Positions 37,111 to 45,860 of a stretch of DNA of 64,000 nt are shown piece after piece. A program made the position numbers and the translations under genes. Origin of the DNA: Aurantimonas endophytica (GTDB lineage Bacteria; Pseudomonadota; Alphaproteobacteria; Rhizobiales; Rhizobiaceae); assembly GCF_014196845.1 (NCBI RefSeq), contig NZ_JACIEM010000005.1:124001-188000 (forward strand), read 5' to 3'. The notes under the pieces are model-generated. The model had not been told where the DNA came from. It did no database searches and was given only the letters and a program-made list of their open reading frames with translations. Each line of letters opens with the position of its first letter. The stretch's first letter is position 1.

Positions 37111-37514
37111 TCAGATCAAACCCTCTGCGAGATGCCAGAGGGCTCCCGCACCTGCGACTCCCAAGAGAGTCGGCAGGATACCGATGTGGAATCGGACTAA
37201 GCCGAGAGCGGCTGCGGCAAACAGCAGGAGGGCGACGGGGTCGACGCTCGAAGGGATTGGAACATCAAGCGAAAGCAGACCCGCTTGGACTTCATCAACC
37301 TTTCGGAAGAGGACGTGCATCCCAAACCAGACGCCTAGGTTCAGGATCACCCGACCACCGCCGCCGTGATCGCCGCGAGAGCGCCGGAGACCGCCCGGTT
37401 GCCGCGCATGCGCTCGATGAACGGCGCGCCGAGAAAGATCCACAGGAAGCAAGGCGTGAACGTCACCCAGGTCGTGAGCAACCCGCCGAGGGTGCCGGCG
37501 AGATAGCTGATGGC
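37111..37514 (-). pseudogene. chrA: Chromate transporter ChrA, C-terminal fragment, frameshifted
   Basis: On the minus strand one frame gives TFTPCFLWIFLGAPFIERMR followed by ALAAITAAVVG and then a TGA; the neighbouring frame continues VILNLGVWFGMHVLF and a last TM (RFHIGILPTLLGVAGAGALW). Joined, this is the end of a CHR-family (ChrA) chromate/proton antiporter. The shift at about 37353 is explained by one missing base in GGNGTG. The N-terminal three quarters of the protein are absent and are replaced at 37510 by an unrelated ABC ATPase tail. Not functional. Confidence 0.75.
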
Positions 37515-37668
37515 GACCCACGACCTCCGTCTCGCCGAGAGGATCGCCCATCAAGTCGCATTCCTCGAGGACGGCGAAATCGTCGAGCAGGGGCCGCCCG
37601 ACCGGATGTTCCGCCATCCTTCGGATCCCAGGACGGTGCGCTTTGTCAGGACTCTTACGGGCACCTGA
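37510..37668 (+). pseudogene. Polar amino acid ABC transporter ATPase, C-terminal fragment
   Basis: Fifty-two codons on the plus strand read THDLRLAERIAHQVAFLEDG, then EIVEQGPPDRMF and HPSDPRTVRFV. This is the switch-His region and C-terminal tail of GlnQ/HisP-type ATP-binding subunits (VTHDMxFAxxVADRVxFMxxG.IVExGPPxxxF). Walker A, signature and Walker B are all missing. It abuts the ChrA fragment, so the junction records a deletion or recombination event. Confidence 0.7.
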
Positions 37669-37696
37669 AGCGGACCATCCGCAAACCCTGACGGGA

Positions 37697-38178
37697 TTAA
37701 CCGACCGCTGTCCCGGATAAGCTAAGGTCGAGCCGCTTGCGCATGAACACGCGGCGAAAGCCGTCCTGTTCTGCGCGATCGTACTCCTCCCATCCCAGTC
37801 TCTCGTAAATCCTAAGGTTCTCGTACATCAACTCGTTGGTGTAGAGGCGCAGCTCGTCGTAGCCGCCTTGGCGAGCATACGCTTCAGCATGGTCAGGAGC
37901 CTTCTTCCGAAACCCCGGCCCTGATGTGCACGCCCGACCGCGACATTGCTGACTAGAACATGGTCGGCTTCCCGTCGCAGAACGATAAGACCTCCGACCT
38001 CCTCGTCCATCACCAGAACCCACACGCAACCGCTGCCGACAAGCCGCCCGTAGTCGTCGCTCATCGGTGCGGGCTCACGCCCCATGCGCTCCACATAACA
38101 GCCGTAGGCATCGTCCACTAAGGCTGTAATGGCTTGAACGTCTGAGTTGGTGGCGGAACGGATATGCGGTCGGGGCAC
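37697..38178 (-). pseudogene. GNAT N-acetyltransferase, single-base frameshift
   Basis: The first frame (from 38178) holds the GNAT start and the acetyl-CoA loop (VSNVAVGRAHQGRGFGRRLL). The second frame continues HAEAYARQGGYDELRLYTNE and YERLGWEEYDRAEQDGFRRV to the stop at 37697. The two join at about 37897, where CTGAC would need one more G to keep frame. With that base restored this is a complete, ordinary GNAT of about 160 residues. It is either a sequencing indel or a recent pseudogene. Substrate unknown. Confidence 0.8.
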
Positions 38179-38449
38179 GGTTTCATCCTGCCTTCGAAAA
38201 GTCTCCGCATACTTTGATCAGCACGCGGACGAAGGCAATGATGCGACTGTGGTCGAGGGCGCCGATGCAATGCCCGCTTGCGGCTGCCCTGTATTGGAGG
38301 CGTTGCCGCGACTTGGCTCCAGCGCTAGACGGCAGATTTTTCTGTCCGTGGCCCTGGAAGGAGACGGTCTCCTTTTGACAGCAAGCGCCGGGTGCAAGTC
38401 TGTCGCCGTGGCAAAGATGTCCGGCACCAGCAGGAGATTGCAGCTCAGC

Positions 38450-38980
38450 TTAATCGTCGTCCTGCCACCTGCGAAGATCAGTCTGGGCATGATACGCCAT
38501 TTGGTCAGGCGTCGTGATGAATTCGATTGTCGTTCCCCAGGGCATACGACAGTAGCAGACTTTGTTCCCGGGTCCCTTTTCAGTCGCGTAGGGGATTGCT
38601 CGCGGAGCGGTAAGCGCGGTGCCGCCGGCTTTTTCGAAGCGCTCGACAGCCGTGTCGATATCGTCGGTGTAGACGCCGAAATGGGTGATGCCGAAGTCAC
38701 TCGCCCGGACGGGTTGCGCCTGTTCGGGTCCGTGCATCTCAAATAGTTCGATGTCCGGCCCGGTCCCGATCTTCACCATCGCCTGTCCACGGACTACCGT
38801 TCCCGGGAAGGCTCCCACCGCCCGCTCAAACTCGTGTCCCTGGCGCGGCGGATCGTTCGGGCCGAAGGACTGATAGATCAGTTGTCCCCCAAACGCCTCG
38901 ATAATGAATGCCGTTGCAGCTTCGATATCTGGCACGGTGATGCCGATATGATTGACGCCGCGTATCGTCGATGCGGTCAT
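38450..38980 (-). CDS. VOC (glyoxalase/dioxygenase fold) family protein
   Basis: A 176-residue protein of two beta-alpha-beta-beta-beta modules. Metal-binding positions fit VOC members: His in GVNHIGITVPD, Glu in PDIELFEMHG, His in ITHFGVYTDDID and Glu in WGTTIEFITTP. The ATG at 38980 has a strong AAGGAG site; the 30-codon upstream extension is spurious. It is the last gene of a minus-strand set (dehydrogenase, SDR, hydrolase, VOC), which suggests a small catabolic pathway. The reaction is not predictable. Confidence 0.85.
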   Translation of the reverse strand: MTASTIRGVNHIGITVPDIEAATAFIIEAFGGQLIYQSFGPNDPPRQGHEFERAVGAFPGTVVRGQAMVKIGTGPDIELFEMHGPEQAQPVRASDFGITHFGVYTDDIDTAVERFEKAGGTALTAPRAIPYATEKGPGNKVCYCRMPWGTTIEFITTPDQMAYHAQTDLRRWQDDD

Positions 38981-39094
38981 GACGGTCTCCTTTTTCTGGA
39001 CAGGTTTGTTGCTGCGGACGGCCGGCTCTGAACCTGGCATCGTCCGATGTGCCCGGGCGGATCGCGCCATTGCGCGTCCGCCGGCATGGTGCTC

Positions 39095-39943
39095 TCAATG
39101 GGCGGAAAGAAACGCGATCAGGGCCGAGGCAACCTCGTTCGGTCGCTCGTCCGGGACATAGTGGCTGCACCGTTCTATCGCGCCGCCGGTCACGTTGGTT
39201 GCGAACTCCTCGAGCATCGGCACCATGCGCGAGCCGAACCGCTGGTCGCCGCCGAGCGCCAGAACCGGCACATCCAGTGGTTGCCTCTTATATTCCAGCG
39301 CGGCCGCATGATCGGCATCGAAGCTGCGGTACCATTCCATGCCGCCGCGGGTGCGCCCGGGAAGGGCCAGAGCCCTGGCATAGATGTCGATGTCGGCCGG
39401 ATCATAGCTGTTGTGGTCGTAGATCCGCTCCGCGATGAAAGCAGATACATAATCATACTCGCGGCCGTAGATCAGACGCTCCGCCAGGTCCCGGTTCATA
39501 TGAAACGCGAAGTGCCAAAGCTTCGCGGCGGTCGCTTCCCATTCGCTCCAGCCCGGAAGCGGCACGTCGAGTATCGCCAGATGGGAGACCGCGTCCCGGT
39601 GCGTTGCCGCCAGCGCCAGCGCGACCATACCGCCGATGTCATGCCCACATACCGCGTAGCGCTCATGCCCCAGCGCGCTCATGACCTCATGGACGTCACG
39701 CGCAAGCGTCGCCTTGTCGTAACCATCCAGCGGGCACTCCGAAAAGCCTGCACCGCGGAGGTCCACGGCGACCACGCTGAACCGCGCGGCCAGCAACGGC
39801 ATGACACGGTGCCACTCCCACCATGTCTGCGGGAAGCCGTGGATCAGAACGATCGGCGGACCCTCACCGCCGGTGACCGTGTTCATCTTGACGCCGTTCG
39901 CCGCGATGATCTGCTGGGTGAATCCGTTCAAAGCTGCAATCAT
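39095..39943 (-). CDS. Alpha/beta hydrolase, haloacetate dehalogenase/epoxide hydrolase-like
   Basis: A 282-residue cytosolic hydrolase. The oxyanion motif HGFPQTWWEW and the nucleophile elbow GHDIGG with Asp102 (rather than Ser) place it with haloacetate dehalogenases and soluble epoxide hydrolases. The catalytic His is in CSHYVPDERP near the C-terminus. A GGAGC site precedes the ATG. It lies between the SDR and VOC genes of the same strand, so a shared degradative route is likely. The substrate cannot be given. Confidence 0.87.
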   Translation of the reverse strand: MIAALNGFTQQIIAANGVKMNTVTGGEGPPIVLIHGFPQTWWEWHRVMPLLAARFSVVAVDLRGAGFSECPLDGYDKATLARDVHEVMSALGHERYAVCGHDIGGMVALALAATHRDAVSHLAILDVPLPGWSEWEATAAKLWHFAFHMNRDLAERLIYGREYDYVSAFIAERIYDHNSYDPADIDIYARALALPGRTRGGMEWYRSFDADHAAALEYKRQPLDVPVLALGGDQRFGSRMVPMLEEFATNVTGGAIERCSHYVPDERPNEVASALIAFLSAH

Positions 39944-39985
39944 GATTTTGCTCCGGAACAGGAAAATACGGGCGAAGGTCCGCCT

Positions 39986-40816
39986 TCAAGCCCGATCAAA
40001 ATCCGTGTGGATCGCGATATCGCGCCACGCATCCATGTCAGCCTTGAACGCCCTCAGCTTTCGTTCGGCGATCGCGTAAGCCACCGGGCCAAGCGGGAGG
40101 TGTAGCGGCGGCTCTTCGGCGTCGACCGCTTGCAGGATCACGGCTACCGCCTTGTCGGGATCGCCGGCCTGGTTGCCATCGTTCGTCTCGCGGTACCGTC
40201 GGCGCTTGCCGGAGCTCGCGGCATATTCGGGCATCTGCCTCGCCGCCATGGTGGTCGACCGGCCGAGGAATTCGGTGCGGAAAGGGCCGGGTTCGACGAT
40301 GATCACGCGGATGCCGAACGGTTGGAGCTCGTCCGCAAGGGCTTCCGACACGCCTTCGACCGCGAATTTCGCCGCGTTGTAATAACCGCTACCACCGCCG
40401 CCGGCGATGCCTGCGCCAGAGGAGAAGTTGACGATCGTCCCGCCACGGCTTCGCAGAGCGGGGAGGGCGGCCTTGGCCGTTTCGATCAGGCCGAAAACGT
40501 TCACGTCGAACATCGGGCGATACTCGTCGGACGCCCCTTCCTCGATAGCGCCATACAGGCCATAGCCGGCGTTGTTGACGAGGATGTCCAACCCGCCGAA
40601 CGACGCCTCGGCGCCCGCGACGGCCGACACCGCAGACGCGGCATCGGTCACGTCCAGCGGCAGCGCGATCATGCGGCCGCCATAGGCAGCGGCCATGTCC
40701 TCGATCGACCGCGGATCGCGCGCCGTCGCGACAACCTGGTCGCCACGGTCCGCGGCGGCGATCGCCAGGCGCTGGCCGAAGCCGCTCGAACAGCCGGTGA
40801 TGAGCCAGGTCTTCAT
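39986..40816 (-). CDS. Short-chain dehydrogenase/reductase
   Basis: A 276-residue classical SDR: cofactor motif TGCSSGFG (8-15), VNNAGYG, catalytic Ser in NFSSGAG and YxxxK as YYNAAKFA. Thr/Gly-rich NAD(P) binding with ARDPR at the end of beta-2 suggests NADP preference. The ATG overlaps the stop of the upstream dehydrogenase gene (4 bp), so they are co-translated. It resembles oxidoreductases of unknown substrate that often sit next to LysR or TetR genes. Confidence 0.9.
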   Translation of the reverse strand: MKTWLITGCSSGFGQRLAIAAADRGDQVVATARDPRSIEDMAAAYGGRMIALPLDVTDAASAVSAVAGAEASFGGLDILVNNAGYGLYGAIEEGASDEYRPMFDVNVFGLIETAKAALPALRSRGGTIVNFSSGAGIAGGGGSGYYNAAKFAVEGVSEALADELQPFGIRVIIVEPGPFRTEFLGRSTTMAARQMPEYAASSGKRRRYRETNDGNQAGDPDKAVAVILQAVDAEEPPLHLPLGPVAYAIAERKLRAFKADMDAWRDIAIHTDFDRA

Positions 40817-41712
40817 GGGTGCTTCTCCTTTGCGGCCGCGGATATCGTCGAACGGTTGCCCCCGCGCAGGGTGACGTCGGCCATGATCGACCAGTCCCGC
40901 TCGCCAAGCCCAGCCGAGACGGCGTCACTCAATCGCTCCCGCACCGCGTCGAGCATCGGCAGGCTGCGTCCTGTCGCGCTGCCTGCCTCGGTCGCCAGTC
41001 GCAGGTCCTTGAGGCCAAGCTTGGCTTGGAAGCCTGGCTTGAACGCCCCTTCGGTGATCTGCGCGCTGTAGCTTTCATAGGCCCGCCCGGCGAAGAGCGT
41101 CCCCAGGATCAATTCGAAGAAGCGCGCGCGTTCTAGGCCGACGCTCTCGGTCAGCGCGACGCCTTCCGCCATGGCCTCGATCGCCATGGCGATCATCATG
41201 TTGGCGGCGATTTTGGCCGCATTGGCCTGAGCCGGGATCTCGCCAAGCTGCCAGACCTTCTTGCTGAGCACGGCGAGCAACGGCTTGATGGCGGTGATAG
41301 CGTCCACCTTGCCGCCGACCAGCATGTTTAGCTCGCCCCTGGCGGCAACATCCGGCCGCCCCAGGACCGGCGCCGACACAAAGCCGACGCCAGCCTCTTC
41401 ATGCCGTGCCGCGAGCTCTTCTGCGAAGGCGATAGAGATGGTGGAGGTTACCACGTGGATCAGCTCGGCGCGTGCGCCATCGAGGAGCGCGCCCTCGAGC
41501 ACCACCCCCCGGATCGCAGCGTCGTCCGACAGCATGGTGAAGACCACTTCCGCCTGAAAGGCTTCTTCGGGCCCGTCGACGGTCGTAATCCCATGTGCTG
41601 CCTCCGGCTTCAACGCCGTGCGGTTCCACGCGCTGACATCGTGGCCGGCCTTGATGAGATTGCGGGCCATGGCCCTTCCCATGCTGCCAAGCCCGATGAA
41701 ACCGATGTGCAT
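40813..41712 (-). CDS. NAD(P)-dependent oxidoreductase, beta-hydroxyacid dehydrogenase family
   Basis: A 299-residue protein of the 3-hydroxyisobutyrate/6-phosphogluconate dehydrogenase superfamily: Rossmann motif GFIGLGSMGRAMARNL (4-19), substrate-binding region VSAPVLGRP, and the catalytic-lysine helix NAAKIAANMMIA (Lys about 170). A GGAGAAG site precedes the start. It is the first gene of the set that runs to 38450. Family members act on beta-hydroxyacids or imines; a specific substrate is not evident. Confidence 0.9.
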   Translation of the reverse strand: MHIGFIGLGSMGRAMARNLIKAGHDVSAWNRTALKPEAAHGITTVDGPEEAFQAEVVFTMLSDDAAIRGVVLEGALLDGARAELIHVVTSTISIAFAEELAARHEEAGVGFVSAPVLGRPDVAARGELNMLVGGKVDAITAIKPLLAVLSKKVWQLGEIPAQANAAKIAANMMIAMAIEAMAEGVALTESVGLERARFFELILGTLFAGRAYESYSAQITEGAFKPGFQAKLGLKDLRLATEAGSATGRSLPMLDAVRERLSDAVSAGLGERDWSIMADVTLRGGNRSTISAAAKEKHP

Positions 41713-42028
41713 CTTCTTCTCCGATCGTTTGAACGCCGAGGATCATTCGATACGGCAAAGTAGGCGTACATTTTCGTTGCGAGTACTGACGATTCCGCAC
41801 ATCACGCGGTCAGATCTGTTCGGACCTTGACGACGTCTGGGAAAAGCTTTTCGCGCGTGACGGCGAAGGAGTCCTACATCCATTGGCCATCACCTCAGAC
41901 CCAGCTTGCCTTCAGCGTGGACGAACCCGTTGCCATCGCCGTGGTCTCGGAAGCTGTGACGTCCGGCGCCCGGAACCAGGCGCCGAGCCAGGGACCGGGA
42001 ATGGATCAGGGCGGTCTCCCAGACAGAG
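41713..42028. other. Intergenic region, no gene seen
   Basis: About 315 bp between the dehydrogenase start and the end of the LysR gene. It should contain the promoter of the four-gene set (AT-richer at 41740-41825). A frame on the plus strand (41827-42069) is not supported by any domain. Confidence 0.45.
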
Positions 42029-42889
42029 TCAGGCTTGCATACGAGAGATGTGGTCCGTCACGGTCGTGATGAAGGCTCGCAAGCGCTGGAGGTGCTTCAG
42101 ATCCCGATGGTAGCCCATCCAGATATCGCGGCCCGGCGGCTTCTCGGGCAGTTCAAGTCGGCGCAGCCCGATGATCTGATCGCCGACGACCTGCGGCAGG
42201 ACGGCAATGCCGATGCCTTGCTTGGACATATGCCCTTGCACGTTGCGATTGTTCGACCGCATCAGCGGCTGGGCGTTCGGGAAGGCTTCCATGAGCCAGT
42301 CGATGTCGGGGAACTGCCCGGTCGAGGTGTCGTGGGTGATGAGGCGAAACCCAGCTCCATCCCGGTAGATCGGGTCCGCGGCGCCCAAAGCGACGTACAC
42401 GCCATAGTCCAGGTGGACGAGCTTTCGCTGCACGACGTCCGCATTGTTGAAGGGCACGATCCGGAAGGCGATGTCGGCCTCGCGGTGCGCCAGGCTGAAC
42501 AGGCGCGTTCCCGTCAGGACTTCGATGTCCACGCTCGGATAGGCTCTGGTGTAGTCGGCCACGATCGGCGGCAGGAAATAGGCGCCGAACCAATCGGCGG
42601 AGGAGATGCGCAAGCTCCCCTGTAGGTTCTGTTCCTGCCCGGCCAGCCGCCGCTCCATGGCCAGCGCGCTTTCCTCCATCTGCTCGGCGAGCGCTAGAAT
42701 AGCATTCCCCTCTTCCGTCAGGACGAAACCATCGGCAGTTCGCTGGAACAGGGTCTGACCAGTCGCATCTTCCAGTGCCCGTACGCGTCTGCCGATCGTT
42801 GGATGGCTTAACCGTAGCGCCCGGGCCGCGGCCCCAAGCGTTCCCGTCCGCGCCACGGCGAGAAATATCCGGACGTCGCTCCAATCCAT
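42029..42889 (-). CDS. LysR-family transcriptional regulator
   Basis: A 286-residue regulator. The winged helix-turn-helix (MDWSDVRIFLAVARTGTLG, then AARALRLSHPTIGRRVRALE) is followed by a periplasmic-binding-like effector domain (LRISSADWFGAYFLPPIVAD). The ATG at 42889 is backed by a GGAG site and by the family start MDWxDxRxFLAV; the upstream 33 codons are rejected. It is divergent from the EthD/SDR/hydrolase genes and upstream of the dehydrogenase set, so it may control either. Confidence 0.92.
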   Translation of the reverse strand: MDWSDVRIFLAVARTGTLGAAARALRLSHPTIGRRVRALEDATGQTLFQRTADGFVLTEEGNAILALAEQMEESALAMERRLAGQEQNLQGSLRISSADWFGAYFLPPIVADYTRAYPSVDIEVLTGTRLFSLAHREADIAFRIVPFNNADVVQRKLVHLDYGVYVALGAADPIYRDGAGFRLITHDTSTGQFPDIDWLMEAFPNAQPLMRSNNRNVQGHMSKQGIGIAVLPQVVGDQIIGLRRLELPEKPPGRDIWMGYHRDLKHLQRLRAFITTVTDHISRMQA

Positions 42890-42925
42890 CGCTCCACCAT
42901 CCAATACTGACATAACTGAACAAGC

Positions 42926-42935
42926 AACGTACGTT
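42926..42935. promoter_or_regulatory. Palindrome AACGTACGTT in the LysR/EthD divergent promoter
   Basis: A perfect 10-bp palindrome centred between the LysR start (42889) and the divergent EthD start (42980), inside an AT-rich stretch. The position fits a regulator-binding site. Assignment to the LysR protein is by location only. Confidence 0.4.
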
Positions 42936-42979
42936 TCTGTAAGTTTACTATCAACGCTGAACCGACCAAATGCTGGTCC

Positions 42980-43278
42980 ATGACACACACAACACTAATA
43001 GTGACATGCAGCGGCGGCACCTATTTCGACCGCGACCACTATGTCGACGTTCATCTACCGCTGGCGCTCGCGTGCTGGCAGCGGCATGGACTGGAAAGCG
43101 CTGCCGCCTTCTTTCCCGCGACGCCGACGCGGTGGATGTCTCTGTGGGGATCTACCGGTTTCGCGACGAGGCCGCCCTTCACGCGGCGCTCGCATCCGCC
43201 GAAACGGAGGCGGTGATGGCAGATGTTCCCCGCTTCACCGACGCCACCGTGTCGCGCAGCATCGCTACCCCTCTCTGA
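42980..43278 (+). pseudogene. EthD-family protein, single-base frameshift
   Basis: The first frame begins MTHTTLIVTCSGGTYFDRDH, then YVDVHLPLALACWQRHGL, the typical EthD N-terminus. The adjacent frame then gives DADAVDVSVGIYRFRDEAAL and VMADVPRFTD, its C-terminus. They join at about 43116, where GCGAC would need one extra G. With that base the protein would be an ordinary ~100-residue EthD dimeric alpha/beta-barrel protein. It leads the plus-strand set with the SDR and hydrolase. Confidence 0.75.
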
Positions 43279-43360
43279 CGGGGCCGGACGCCCCCGGCCG
43301 GTGGGGCACCCGCAGACGACCGTCGACAGGCGCAATCCCTTCCGCATTCAAAGGACAAGC

Positions 43361-44074
43361 ATGATGAAGTTTTCTGATCGAAAGGTCTTCGTCGTCGGCG
43401 GCAGTCGCGGTATGGGTGCCGCGATAGTGCGGCGCTTTTCCGCAGCCGGGGCGACCGTTGTGTTCACATACGTCGCTTCTGCCGAAGCGGCCAACCAACT
43501 CGCCGCCGAAACAGGCGCACAGGCCGTCCGGGCGGATGCCGGCGAACGCGAGGTGCTCATCGCGTCGATCCGTGACGCCGGGCCGATCGACATATTCGTC
43601 TATAACGCTGGTCTGTTGGTGTTCGGCGATCCGCTGACGCTGGTCGCCGACGACGTCGACCGGATGATCGACGTCAACGTGCGAGGCGCCTATTTCGGAA
43701 GTGTCGAGGCGTCGCGGATGATGCCCAATGGCGGTCGCATCCTCGTCATCGGATCGAACACCGCTGACAACATGCCGTGGCCCGGGCTTGCCGCCTACGT
43801 GATGACCAAAGCTGCGATGCAGGGCATGGCGCGCGGTCTGACACGCGACGTGGGCTCGCGCGACATCACGGTCAACGTGATCCCGCCCGGCCCTACCGAT
43901 ACGGACATGAACCCGGCCGAGGGTCCTCGGGCAGCTTCCATGCTCGCGCCGATGGCCATAAAGCGCTACGGCACCCCGGACGAAGTGGCAGACCTGGCGC
44001 TCTACCTCGCCGGCACGCAGGCGCGTGGGATCACGGGTTCCTTGCACACGATCGACGGCGGCTTTGCCGCCTGA
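43361..44074 (+). CDS. Short-chain dehydrogenase/reductase
   Basis: A 237-residue SDR: GGSRGMGAA cofactor motif (14-22), VYNAG in place of NNAG, IGSNTADN, and the active-site Tyr-Lys as YVMTKAAM. It ends with TGSLHTIDGGFAA, as in FabG-like enzymes. The start is ATG 43361 (or 43364), preceded by AAAGGAC; the upstream extension of the frame is the broken EthD gene. It lies on the same strand as the EthD gene and the hydrolase. Confidence 0.9.
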   Translation: MMKFSDRKVFVVGGSRGMGAAIVRRFSAAGATVVFTYVASAEAANQLAAETGAQAVRADAGEREVLIASIRDAGPIDIFVYNAGLLVFGDPLTLVADDVDRMIDVNVRGAYFGSVEASRMMPNGGRILVIGSNTADNMPWPGLAAYVMTKAAMQGMARGLTRDVGSRDITVNVIPPGPTDTDMNPAEGPRAASMLAPMAIKRYGTPDEVADLALYLAGTQARGITGSLHTIDGGFAA

Positions 44075-44193
44075 ACCGTGCACGCGAGCGCAAAGCCGCA
44101 GTCGGCTCGACCGGAGCGGAAGCGGCGGAGGCACCAAACGGTTCCGCCGAGTTCTGCGCATTCGAATTCACTTGGATTCAGGAGCATTGAAAC

Positions 44194-44973
44194 ATGGAAA
44201 TCGATCGCCGGACCGTCGTGACCGCGCTGGCGGCTGCGTTGGCAGCCCCTCTCGTCCCCGCGCTTTCATTCGCGGCCCAACCTCACCCCGGGAGGGCCCG
44301 CAACGTCGTCCTCGTTCACGGGCTGTTTGTTGACGGCTCATCGTGGGCTGACGTGATCGGCCCCCTGCAAAGTCGCGGGCTCAACGTGACATCGGTCCAA
44401 AACCCGCTCACGACGTTACCCGAGGCGGTGGACGCGTGTCGCCGGGTCCTCGCCCGTCAGGAGGGACCGACCGTGCTCGTCGGACATTCGTTCTCGGGCA
44501 TGATCGTCACCGAGGCGGGGACCGCCCCGAATGTATCGGCGCTGGTATACGTCGCCGCCCGGGCTCCTGACGCCGGCGAGGACTACACTGCGCTTGCCAA
44601 GCGGTTTCCTGCGGCGCCCGCAGCGGCGGGCATCGTGTTTGACGGTGAAGAGGGGCGACTGACCGAGGAAGCCTTTCTGCATGATTTCGCACCCGACTTA
44701 CCGCCGGAGAAGGCCAGGGTACTTTACGCGGTGCAGTGGCCCTTTCGCAAAGAGCTGACGATGGGCAAAGTCAGCCAGGCCGCGTGGCGGACCAAACCCT
44801 CTTTCTACGCAGTGTCTGCCGACGATCGGGTGATCGATCCCAGGCCGCAACGCTTCATGGCGAAGCGGATGGGCGCTTCGACGGTCGAGCTGGCATCAAG
44901 CCACGTTTCGCCGATTTCCCATCCCGACGAGGTGGCGAAGTTGATCCTGCGAGCGGCAGGACACGATGCCTGA
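44194..44973 (+). CDS. Exported alpha/beta hydrolase
   Basis: A 259-residue hydrolase with an N-terminal Tat-like signal (DRRTVVTALAAALAAPLVPA, cut near AAQP). The mature protein has VLVHGLFVDGSSW, nucleophile elbow GHSFSG (Ser99) and a C-terminal ASSHVSPISHP that supplies the His. Proteins of this type (EstC/RsbQ-like) are esterases of broad or unknown substrate. It sits about 120 bp after the SDR and is followed by a hairpin at 44985-45013. Confidence 0.85.
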   Translation: MEIDRRTVVTALAAALAAPLVPALSFAAQPHPGRARNVVLVHGLFVDGSSWADVIGPLQSRGLNVTSVQNPLTTLPEAVDACRRVLARQEGPTVLVGHSFSGMIVTEAGTAPNVSALVYVAARAPDAGEDYTALAKRFPAAPAAAGIVFDGEEGRLTEEAFLHDFAPDLPPEKARVLYAVQWPFRKELTMGKVSQAAWRTKPSFYAVSADDRVIDPRPQRFMAKRMGASTVELASSHVSPISHPDEVAKLILRAAGHDA

Positions 44974-44984
44974 CCAAACGAGAA

Positions 44985-45013
44985 CGGCTCGATCCGGGTC
45001 GCAGGTCGAGCCG
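44985..45013 (+). terminator. Hairpin 12 bp after the hydrolase stop
   Basis: CGGCTCGA (44985-44992) pairs with TCGAGCCG (45006-45013) around a 13-nt loop. It lies right after the hydrolase stop codon. There is no T-run, so termination efficiency is uncertain. Confidence 0.45.
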
Positions 45014-45189
45014 GTGCGGGGATCGGCATTCCGCTCTTTCGCGGGTAGCGCGGGAGGGCAGCGAGGATCGCTGAATGGCCGTGGGGTCGAGGTGAACCAT
45101 GGCTTCTAACTCCGGCGCCCTTATCCGACGGTCTGAAACGTCCCGTTGTGGGTGGCGCAAATCTCCATGCGCCCGAAAGCGCAAAGGGC

Positions 45190-45810
45190 TCACGGATGAC
45201 AGTCGGCGCCGGGGTTTGCGAGGCCCCGCAGCAAGGTTTCGGCGACCTCTCGTGCCTGCATGGCGAGCGCGTCGTCCGGCAATTCGCCAGCCGTCCAGAA
45301 GGACAGCACGCCTCGGAAGCCGAACGCGAGTTGCCCCGGCAGGAACCGCAACGTCCGCTCTCTGTAGGCTTCGGGTAGGCCGTCCCCGTCGCCCAGCGCC
45401 ATTGCCCACAAGGCTTTCGACTGCGCGAGAATGTTTCCGGGGGCGGGCCCGGAGGTCCCGATCCACCCCATAACCACGCGGTTGACCTCCGGCTTCTCGA
45501 GGATGCCGGCGATGGCAATGTCGATGGCCAGCAACACGCGGTCGGCCGCCAGCGGGGGCAGTCGGCGCTCGGCAAAACGCTTCACCACCGTCTCGATCCG
45601 CCGGGCTGCAAGTGCGTGCATGAGCGCAGCCTTGTTGCCGAACTGATTGAATGGCGTCGCAAAGCTGACGCCCGCCTCGGCCGCCAAATCGCGCATCGAG
45701 AAGTTGGCCTTGCCCTCCTGGAGCAGCCGTTCCGCGGCATCGAGCACGTTCTGACGCAGCGGCTCGCCTCTGACATTGGTGGCGGTCGAGCGAGTCTTGT
45801 CACGGGTCAT
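45190..45810 (-). CDS. TetR-family transcriptional regulator
   Basis: A 206-residue repressor. The helix-turn-helix is at about 18-63 (LRQNVLDAAERLLQEGKANF, then SMRDLAAEAGVSFATPFNQF and GNKAALMHAL); the C-terminal domain is helical. It is divergent from an SDR gene with a 16-bp perfect palindrome between the two starts, the usual arrangement for a TetR repressor controlling itself and its neighbour. Confidence 0.93.
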   Translation of the reverse strand: MTRDKTRSTATNVRGEPLRQNVLDAAERLLQEGKANFSMRDLAAEAGVSFATPFNQFGNKAALMHALAARRIETVVKRFAERRLPPLAADRVLLAIDIAIAGILEKPEVNRVVMGWIGTSGPAPGNILAQSKALWAMALGDGDGLPEAYRERTLRFLPGQLAFGFRGVLSFWTAGELPDDALAMQAREVAETLLRGLANPGADCHP

Positions 45811-45818
45811 GTTGGTAT

Positions 45819-45834
45819 CTATATCATGATATAG
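45819..45834. promoter_or_regulatory. 16-bp perfect palindrome, probable TetR operator
   Basis: CTATATCATGATATAG, a perfect inverted repeat in the 50-bp divergent intergenic region between the TetR start (45810) and the SDR start (45861). Its size and symmetry fit a TetR-family dimer site overlapping both promoters. Confidence 0.75.
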
Positions 45835-45860
45835 TTATTGCCATCGCTTGGAGTTAGACC

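Noticed and set aside
37044-37691. A 215-codon plus-strand frame over the ChrA/ABC fragments
   Set aside because: Arg/Gly-rich shadow; the recognisable sequences are in other frames (ChrA on minus, ABC tail in a different plus frame).
42970-43278. A 102-codon frame starting at 42970 as an independent gene
   Set aside because: Its first half is nonsense; only its C-terminal half is EthD-like, the N-terminal half being in the neighbouring frame, so it is one frameshifted gene.
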